Source: Baffinella frigidus
Taxonomy: Eukaryota > Cryptophyceae > Cryptomonadales > Baffinellaceae
DNA length: 11,078 bases
Direction: 5' to 3'
Assembly (NCBI GenBank): GCA_026770585.1
Contig: MU646794.1
Coordinates: forward strand, 271,538 to 282,615
Positions 6,919 to 11,078 of the stretch are shown one piece after another; within the stretch, counting starts at the first letter, position 1; every line of letters begins with the position of its first letter. The position numbers and the translations under genes are program-made. The notes beneath the pieces were generated by a model. It saw only the letters and a list, made by a program, of their open reading frames with translations. It made no database searches and had not been told where the DNA came from.

Positions 6919-6945
6919 GTTGCCGCGAGTGGTCCTGCCCGCCTG

Positions 6946-7071
6946 CCACGCCAGATTCTTGCAAGGGGTTGCCAAACGTCAATTTCCCCTCAAGGCAGTG
7001 GTTTTCAAAAGTTGCCAACCGTATCCTCATACGGTTAAAAGAAATCAACACCCTCCTCCTCTCTGGCGTGG
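6946..7071. repeat. Foldback element FB7, copy 2
   Basis: The ends ccacgccaga and tctggcgtgg and the internal gttttcaaaagt match the element at 5684-5811. The centre is aaccgtat and atacggtt. Confidence 0.8.
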
Positions 7072-7296
7072 TTTAACGGCACTCCACCCAGATTTGCGTG
7101 CGTTTCTGGCGGCATTAGCAGCACTAGCCACCCAGAGGGCTACGAAGGGATTTTCGGGCACTCAGTGCCCGAGTTTCCGTTACCTTATCTGTAGGAACCC
7201 CCCTATGCCCCTACGGGTTGCCTACCGTAGGGTCCTAGGTCTTATTGCTTAGGGGTTATTCAAAATCCCTTCGAAGTCCGCTGTGTGGGGATCGAG

Positions 7297-7335
7297 ATCG
7301 GGATTTGGCTGCCTGTGCGCGACTGGTACCATTGG
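7297..7335 (+). pseudogene. Copy of exon A tail
   Basis: From att at 7303 this reads IWLPVRDWYHWG, a copy of the end of exon A with the consensus LPVRDWY. After GGTAC it continues cattggggtgtaggg into telomere-like sequence. Confidence 0.7.
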
Positions 7336-7336
7336 G

Positions 7337-7372
7337 GTGTAGGGTTTAGGGTGCAGGGTTTAGGGTTTGACT
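7337..7372 (+). repeat. Short TTTAGGG-type tract
   Basis: About five degenerate units (gtgtaggg, tttaggg, gtgcaggg, tttaggg) directly after the exon A tail copy. Confidence 0.8.
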
Positions 7373-7390
7373 CGGGTGGTCATGTAACGG

Positions 7391-7424
7391 CACCTACGAT
7401 TTTGCTGCCTGAGCGCGACTGGTA
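7391..7424 (+). pseudogene. Copy of exon A tail
   Basis: acgattttgctgcctgagcg then cgactggta reads TILLPERDW followed by a stop. It runs without a gap into the left end of FB2 copy 2. Confidence 0.7.
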
Positions 7425-7599
7425 GAGCGCTGTGCCGAGAAGTTGGCCACCGGAAAATTGGAAAATGGGAAAATTGGAGCCATTTTGTCAACGTTTGAGA
7501 AATTATTGGTGCTAAATTTCTCCAAAGTTGACAAAATGGCGCCAATTTCTCAATTTTCTATTGTTTCCCGTGGCCAACTTCTCTGCACAGCGCTCTACC
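7421..7599. mobile_element. Foldback element FB2, copy 2
   Basis: The arms start ggtagagcgctgtgc and continue gagaagttggccac. The right end ggccaacttctctgcacagc then gctctacc is the complement, with one mismatch in the outer 28 bases. An inner stem is formed by ccattttgtcaac and gttgacaaaatgg. MITE-like, non-coding. Confidence 0.85.
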
Positions 7600-7739
7600 A
7601 AGACCCACGACTCTCCCATTTAGTTCAGTTCAGGGCGTAACCTTTTTTAATTCAGGGGAATCAGTGAGATTGATTAATTGATTTGCAGGGCCCCACCGAT
7701 ACCAAGGGGTTTTGAGTCTGGGGTTTGCCACGGGTGGTC

Positions 7740-7790
7740 CACTGGATGGAGCTCACGGTTTCTCTGCCTGTGCGCGATTGGTGCCATGAG
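7740..7790 (+). pseudogene. Copy of exon A tail
   Basis: From the cac at 7740 it reads HWMELTVSLPVRDWCHE, the longest copy of the exon A tail in this intron and in frame throughout. It is followed by telomere-like repeats. Confidence 0.8.
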
Positions 7791-7798
7791 GTCTTATG

Positions 7799-7912
7799 GT
7801 TTGAGGGTTTAGGGTTTAGGGTTTAGGGTTTAGGGTTTAGGATTTAGGGTTTGGGGTGTAGGGTTTAGGGTTTGGGGTGTAGGGTTTAGGGTTTAGGGTT
7901 TAGGGTTTAGGC
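7799..7912 (+). repeat. Interstitial TTTAGGG telomeric array
   Basis: About 15 units, mostly TTTAGGG with TTTGGGG and TGTAGGG variants. It lies between an exon A tail copy and an exon B fragment. Confidence 0.95.
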
Positions 7913-7947
7913 CTCGACTAAACCCCCGCCGACCGCCTTCCACTCTC
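7911..7947 (+). pseudogene. Decayed copy of exon B middle
   Basis: gcctcgactaaacccccgcc then gaccgccttccactctc aligns with the GLDYPPLTAFHS codons of exon B. The tyrosine codon is now a stop or frameshift (ctaaac). It abuts FB5 copy 5. Confidence 0.7.
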
Positions 7948-8084
7948 ATCCGGTGCTATAATTCAATGAAATGAATTTGGGCAACGAAATTTGCGACATA
8001 ATTGTTTTACTAATACCAGTATGGCCCTTCTGTGTAGTAATTTCCATCGCCCAAAATTATTAAATTAAATGATGTTCCCGGATT
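7947..8084. repeat. Foldback element FB5, copy 5
   Basis: The ends catccgg and cccggatt, the block gggcaacgaaat versus atttccatcgccc, and tgtgtagtaattt mark the family. More diverged than the copies at 3229-3795. Confidence 0.65.
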
Positions 8085-8113
8085 AACTCCCTCTTCTTCC
8101 TCGCCGCTATGCA

Positions 8114-8244
8114 CCACACAGGGCTGGAGAGGGGGGCATTCAAAAGTCAAGTTTTCGAGGGAAAATGGTATTCACAAGTCAATGTTTGGAAGAAAACGGC
8201 TCCAAGAACGAGCATGGAATACCCCCACGTAGCGCCCTGTGTGG
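8114..8244. repeat. Foldback element FB9
   Basis: The ends ccacacagggc (8114-8124) and gccctgtgtgg (8234-8244) are perfect complements. The interior has two direct-repeat-like blocks (attcaaaagtcaa and attcacaagtcaa). Confidence 0.65.
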
Positions 8245-8348
8245 CATTCCCACCCAGCCCCAACCCTAACCCCAGTCAAAACGTATATGCTACTATGCAA
8301 TATATGGTTGGCGCTACTATTTCAAGGTAATAGAACGTATTGCCTGGC

Positions 8349-8382
8349 GCGCAGGTACTACGCGACGAAGAAACGAATTTGG
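8349..8382 (+). pseudogene. Copy of exon B head 1
   Basis: gcgcag (AG ends at 8354) is followed by gtactacgcgacgaagaaac, an exon B head (YYATKK) that decays before LLYWG. The preceding 70 bases contain the aaaacgtatatgctactatg block of the later tandem units. Confidence 0.65.
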
Positions 8383-8592
8383 TTTTTTAAAAACAATTTC
8401 GACCATTTTGCGATTTTTCACGAAACGTTGCGATTCCACGTCGAAATGTAAGACGCAAATACCGCCACGCCGAAATCCTAGCCCTTTTCGCCTCAGGGCG
8501 TGGTTCGTTACAATTCTCTCTCTAGCACAGCAACCGTGCAGTAACGTTCCCCACCAGTCATAGTAACAAACAAATTTCCCGGATCGATATTA

Positions 8593-8754
8593 ATAGGGTA
8601 ACGGCCTGAAAATGGGGTAGTTAGGCCTACGGCATTGCCTAGGACCTCCTACCGTAGGCCGAGACGTTTTTGTCCTAGGATCCCTCGGCCTACGGTAGGA
8701 GGTCCTAGGCAATGCCGTATGCCTAACTACCCCATTTTCAGGCCGTTAGCCTAT
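8593..8754 (+). mobile_element. 162-bp palindromic element FB6, copy 3
   Basis: Same length, arms and orientation as copy 2 at 4396-4557. The loop differs at two of 20 bases. It is 4 kb from copy 2 yet almost identical to it. Confidence 0.85.
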
Positions 8755-8781
8755 GAATATATTAAAAAATTAATTATCGAC

Positions 8782-8976
8782 GCGCAGGTATCGCGCGACG
8801 AAAAACAAAGACCTGCTCTACTGGGGCCTCGACTACCCCCCCCCCCCACCCTAACCCCAGTCAAAACGTATATGCTATTATGCAATATATGGCCAGTGTT
8901 GTGCTAGTATGCAATATATGGTCAAAATGTATATGCTATTATGCAATATATGGTCAGGAATAGCACATTGCCCGGC
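8782..8976 (+). repeat. Tandem unit 1: exon B head plus AT-rich tail
   Basis: Starts gcgcaggta (AG ends at 8787). Translation gives YRATKNKDLLYWGLDYPP, an open copy of the exon B head. A C run with caccctaacccc replaces the ctgaccgcg codons. The tail holds aaaacgtatatgctattatg and caatatatggtca blocks up to the next unit. Confidence 0.8.
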
Positions 8977-9179
8977 GCGCAGGTATTCGCGACGAAGAAC
9001 AACGACCTGCTCTACTGGGGCCTCGACTACCCCCCCCCACCCAAACCCCTGCCAGAACGTATATGCTATTATGCAATATATGGTCAGCACTACCGTAATA
9101 GTAGTGCTAACCATATATTGCTGACCATATATTACCTTCTGGCATAAGAGTATATACGTAATGGAACACATCGCCCGAC
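8977..9179 (+). repeat. Tandem unit 2: exon B head plus AT-rich tail
   Basis: Starts gcgcaggta (AG ends at 8982). A one-base deletion (gtattcgcg for gtaccacgcg) shifts the frame relative to the LLYWGLDYPP codons. The tail contains a strong hairpin, caatatatggtcagcactac (9074-9093) against its near-complement at 9101-9120. Confidence 0.8.
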
Positions 9180-9370
9180 GCGCAGGTACCACGCGACGAA
9201 GGACAACGACCTACTCTACTGGGGCCTCGACTACCCCCCCCCACCCAAACCCCAAAACGTATATGCTATTATGCAATATACGGTCAGCACTACTATAACA
9301 AGTGCTGACCATATATTGCATAACAGCACACACGCAATATATGGCCAGCACTGCTAACACATCGCCCTGC
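9180..9370 (+). repeat. Tandem unit 3: exon B head plus AT-rich tail
   Basis: Starts gcgcaggtaccacgcgacga (AG ends at 9185) and is nearly identical to true exon B as far as GLDYPP, then enters a C run. The tail hairpin is tgcaatatacggtcagcact (9272-9291) with its near-complement at 9301-9320. The next unit start at 9371 leads into the intact exon B. Confidence 0.8.
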
Positions 9371-9376
9371 GCGCAG

Positions 9377-9514
9377 GTACCACGCGACGAAGGACAACGA
9401 CCTACTCTACTGGGGCCTCGACTACCCCCCGCTGACCGCGTTCCACTCCCGCCTCTGCGCCGCGGTCATGCACGCGCTCGAGCCGGAATCCGTCGCCCTC
9501 CACTCATCGCGCGG
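9377..9514 (+). CDS. ALG6: ALG6-type glucosyltransferase, internal exon B
   Basis: Continues exon A. The first base completes W, then the frame reads YHATKDNDLLYWGLDYPPLT, then AFHSRLCAAVMHALEPESVA, then LHSSR and two bases of the next codon (G). D-N-D-L-x-Y-W-G-L-D-Y-P-P-L-T-A-[YF]-H-S and P-x-[SW]-V-A-L-x-[ST]-S-R-G are the family's next conserved blocks, with spacing from exon A matching known ALG6 proteins (W-Y-x-N/A-T-x-x-N-D-L). The acceptor is gcgcag ending at 9376. The likely donor is the GT at 9515-9516 (cgcgg|gtatata), a phase-2 junction after which the family continues Y/H-E-S. The exon is open throughout, unlike all its copies. The remaining membrane-spanning part of the protein (about 450-550 residues in the family) is not found downstream within the window. 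Confidence 0.87.
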
Positions 9515-9571
9515 GTATATACCGTATATACCGTAGATACCGTAGATACCGTATATACGTATATACCGGAA
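9515..9571. repeat. GTATATACC minisatellite
   Basis: Six or so units of a roughly 9-bp repeat (gtatatacc, gtagatacc) starting exactly at the exon B donor position. Confidence 0.9.
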
Positions 9572-9604
9572 TTCCACACGATTTCTACAGAGGGGTGTAT
9601 ATAC

Positions 9605-9648
9605 CGCTCGAGCCGGAATCCGCCGCCCTGCACTCATCACGCGGGTAT
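9605..9648 (+). pseudogene. Copy of exon B tail
   Basis: Reads LEPESAALHSSRGY, the exon B end with one substitution (V to A), then continues gtatcacacg. The donor-like GT is kept. Confidence 0.8.
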
Positions 9649-9750
9649 CACACGTGTAGTCTTTTTTTTTTTGTGCCACGCATCGGCCACTTTTGGAGAT
9701 GTAGTCCTCGTTTGCAGTACCGAGTTGACTTACGGGACGGTCGGAGATGT

Positions 9751-9818
9751 CCCGCGTTCCACGCGCTACTAGGGGCTGGACTACCTCCCCCTGAACGCCT
9801 TCTACGCGCGCCTCTGCG
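9751..9818 (+). pseudogene. Decayed copies of exon B middle
   Basis: cccgcgttccacgcgc (9751-9766) resembles TAFHA. It is followed by a longer copy at 9764-9818 reading RY, stop, GLDYLPLNAFYARLC. The stop is TGG changed to TAG. Identity ends at ctctgcg, exactly where another copy (9961-9989) also ends. Confidence 0.7.
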
Positions 9819-9829
9819 TATATCCCCGA

Positions 9830-9956
9830 AGGGGTATATCACTTAAGGGGTATATCACTTAAGGGGTATATCTCTTAAGGGGTATATCTCTTAAGGGGTA
9901 TGTCTCTTAAGGGGTATATCTCTCAAGGGGTATATATCTTAAGGAGTACACCCCTC
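9830..9956. repeat. 16-bp tandem repeat
   Basis: About eight units of aggggtatatcwctta, starting after the exon B middle copy and ending at aggagtacaccc. Confidence 0.95.
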
Positions 9957-9960
9957 TGAG

Positions 9961-9989
9961 GCTGACCGCGTTCCATGCGCGCCTCTGCG
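9961..9989 (+). pseudogene. Copy of exon [10 protein letters not shown]
   Basis: gctgaccgcgttccatgcgc then gcctctgcg matches exon B 9430-9458 with one substitution (S to A), then diverges at gttctt. Confidence 0.75.
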
Positions 9990-10015
9990 TTCTTACCCCA
10001 AAGTACACCAAACAC

Positions 10016-10093
10016 TCTCACTCTCACCCTCACCTCTCACTCTCACTCTCAATCTCACTCTCATTCTCACTCTCACTCTCACCCTCGCCTCTT

Positions 10094-10143
<50 letters not shown>

Positions 10144-10184
10144 CCTCACTCTCACTCTCACTCTCACCCTGACCCTGACCCTCA
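10016..10184. repeat. (CACTCT)n array
   Basis: About 170 bp of 6-bp CACTCT-type units with CACCCT variants near both ends. It produces serine-rich or VRVRVR frames that are artefacts. Confidence 0.95.
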
Positions 10185-10200
10185 CCCCACCCTCGGGGGG

Positions 10201-10218
10201 TTCTTCTTCTTCTTCTTC
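10201..10218. repeat. (TTC)n microsatellite
   Basis: Six TTC units following a short G run. Confidence 0.9.
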
Positions 10219-10248
10219 GGTGTTACTCTCCATACAGGTCCTAGCTAG

Positions 10249-10302
10249 GCCCGTACGCCTTCGGTTGAGTGATACACAAGTCTGCGAACGCCGCTGTCAT
10301 GC
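10249..10302 (+). repeat. 54-bp repeat ending in exon B copy, copy 1
   Basis: Shares gcccgtacg, ttcggttgagtgatacacaa and cgaacgccgctgtcatgc with 10553-10606. The last 13 bases match the exon B codons AAVM(H). After catgc it passes into a GTATAYACC array. Confidence 0.8.
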
Positions 10303-10435
10303 GTATACACCGTATATACCGTATTTACCGTATATACCGTATATCCCATATATCCCATATATCCCATATATCCCGTATATACCGCATATACCGTATACAC
10401 CGTATACACCGTATATACCGTATATACCGTATATG
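10303..10435. repeat. GTATAYACC minisatellite inside an exon B copy
   Basis: About 14 nine-base units (gtatacacc, gtatatacc, atatatccc). The left flank ends gtcatgc and the right flank begins gcgctcgagcc, sequences that are adjacent in exon B around 9466-9482. The array therefore interrupts an exon B copy. Confidence 0.9.
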
Positions 10436-10479
10436 CGCTCGAGCCTGCCTCCGTCGCCCTCCACTCATCACGCGGGTAT
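10433..10479 (+). pseudogene. Copy of exon B tail
   Basis: Reads ALEPASVALHSSRGY, open, and keeps the GT at the donor position. It is flanked on both sides by GTATATACC arrays. Confidence 0.8.
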
Positions 10480-10543
10480 ATACCGTATATACCGTATATA
10501 CCGTATATACCGTATATACCGTATATACCGTATACGGGGTATA
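10475..10543. repeat. GTATATACC minisatellite
   Basis: About seven homogeneous 9-bp units beginning at the donor position of the exon B tail copy. Confidence 0.95.
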
Positions 10544-10552
10544 TCCTAGGTG

Positions 10553-10652
10553 GGCCCGTACGCGTTCGGTTGAGTGATACACAAGTCTACGAACGCCGCT
10601 GTCATGCACGCGCTCGAGCCTGAATCCGTCGCTTTCCATTCATCACGCGGGA
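10553..10652 (+). pseudogene. 54-bp repeat copy 2 plus long exon B tail copy
   Basis: The 54-bp repeat is followed without interruption by codons reading AAVMHALEPESVAFHSSRG. This is the longest downstream copy of the exon B tail, with one substitution (L to F). The donor is changed to gggaatgtat. Confidence 0.8.
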
Positions 10653-10698
10653 ATGTATATATACCCCTGTGAGGCTTCACGTCAACCATATATCATAA

Positions 10699-10722
10699 AC
10701 CGCCCTCCACGCGTCACGCGGG
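10699..10722 (+). pseudogene. Short copy of exon B end
   Basis: accgccctccacgcgtcacg then cgggtat retains the ALHASRGY codons of the exon end. It is followed by tattccatgcctccc. Confidence 0.6.
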
Positions 10723-10893
10723 TATATTCCATGCCTCCCGAATGTCTGGTCTAGGGTCTAGGGTCTAGGGTCCAGGGTTCAGGGTCTAGGGTCTAGACTA
10801 GGGTCCAGGGTTCAGGGTTCAGGGTCTAGGGTTTAGGGTCTAGGGTCCAGGGAATGTCTACGCTATCCTCAGGTTCGTGTTGTGTTCCAACCC
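10721..10893 (+). repeat. Anonymous duplicated block, copy 1, split by array
   Basis: tattccatgcctcccgaatg and gctatcctcaggttcgtgtt recur contiguously at 10963-11023. Here they are separated by the TCTAGGG array. I do not recognise any product. Confidence 0.75.
10748..10852 (+). repeat. TCTAGGG array (telomere-variant)
   Basis: About 14 units of TCTAGGG, TCCAGGG and TTCAGGG, with one TTTAGGG. The 7-base sequence aatgtct lies on both sides (10741-10747 and 10853-10859) but occurs once in the uninterrupted copy (10982-10988). Confidence 0.95.
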
Positions 10894-10911
10894 TTCCGTG
10901 GACACAGTGTC

Positions 10912-10918
10912 CCTCTCT

Positions 10919-10954
<36 letters not shown>

Positions 10955-10960
10955 CTCTCT
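10912..10960. repeat. (CT)n microsatellite
   Basis: About 49 bp of CT with two CCTCT interruptions. Confidence 0.95.
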
Positions 10961-11023
10961 GGGTATATTCCATGCCTCCCAAATGTCTACGCTATCCTCG
11001 GGTTCGTGTTGTGTTCCAACCCC
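10961..11023 (+). repeat. Anonymous duplicated block, copy 2 (uninterrupted)
   Basis: The continuous form of the block at 10721-10893. It begins gggtatattcc, the same junction that follows the exon B end copy at 10717. Confidence 0.75.
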
Positions 11024-11050
11024 CGAGCGCCACAGCGTCGCATCTCTCTT

Positions 11051-11078
11051 CCCCCCCCCCCCCCCCCCCCCCCCCCCC
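11051..11078. repeat. Poly-C end
   Basis: 28 consecutive C at the window edge; the window also opens with 11 C. These may be real C tracts or sequencing and assembly limits. Confidence 0.9.

Noticed and set aside
7799-7912. A true chromosome end
   Set aside because: The array is short, internal, and followed by more of the same gene locus.
8466-8503. Foldback with ccacgcc and ggcgtgg ends
   Set aside because: Only seven paired bases and no supporting inner stem or second copy.
8533-8585. Possible half FB5 element (tgcagtaacgttccccacc, ttcccggat)
   Set aside because: Too diverged and missing its partner arm; noted only as a likely relic.
8782-9376. CRISPR-like regular repeats
   Set aside because: Units are near-identical throughout, with no unique spacers; they are exon-derived tandem duplications in eukaryotic DNA.
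9975-10233. Open frames reading SHSHSHS and VRVRVRV
   Set aside because: Products of the CACTCT array on either strand.
10220-10639. Open frames reading YIPYIPYIP, YTVYTVYTV or IRYIRYIR
   Set aside because: They are translations of the 9-bp GTATATACC minisatellite, open in several frames at once; not proteins.
10706-11030. SRGY continuing into IPCLPNVYAILGFVLCSNP as the next part of the protein
   Set aside because: ALG6 continues differently after SRG(Y/H)ES, and the following sequence belongs to a duplicated anonymous block.

Overview
This window looks like nuclear DNA from a eukaryote, most likely a protist or alga. It carries two spliced exons of a eukaryote-only N-glycosylation gene, very long introns, many palindromic (foldback) elements and arrays of TTTAGGG-type telomeric repeats. 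TTTAGGG is the telomere unit of most plants and many green algae, but other protists use it too, so a green-lineage alga is a guess. I see no prokaryotic operon, rRNA, tRNA or CRISPR.

The one gene I recognise is on the + strand. It is an ALG6-type dolichyl-P-glucose:Man9GlcNAc2-PP-dolichol alpha-1,3-glucosyltransferase. Exon A (5389-5468) encodes the [17 protein letters not shown] block. Exon B (9377-9514) encodes DNDLLYWGLDYPPLTAFHS followed by PESVALHSSRG. They join in frame across a 3.9-kb phase-2 intron. Sequence before 5389 and after 9514 also looks intronic, so the first exon(s) and all downstream exons lie outside the window or were not recognised.

Layout: 1-2745 holds foldback elements, microsatellites and a GC-rich stretch with no recognisable gene. 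2746-5388 holds eight partial copies of the exon A head (acceptor plus DGTRMFG codons) interleaved with foldbacks. 5389-5468 is exon A. 5469-7800 holds degenerate copies of the exon A tail (HWMELT...LPVRDWY) among foldbacks and telomere-like arrays. 7911-9370 holds decayed copies of the exon B head, four of them in a roughly 195-bp tandem arrangement leading into exon B at 9377. 9515-10720 holds copies of the middle and tail of exon B broken up by GTATATACC and other simple arrays. 10724-11078 holds a duplicated anonymous block, a TCTAGGG array and a poly-C end.

The most unusual property is that the introns are seeded with decayed copies of the neighbouring exon edges, in roughly the same order as the gene itself. 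This looks like serial duplication across exon-intron boundaries, amplified by palindromes and simple repeats. There is no other gene to build a pathway from; the window is one locus of an ER glycosylation enzyme swollen by repeats.
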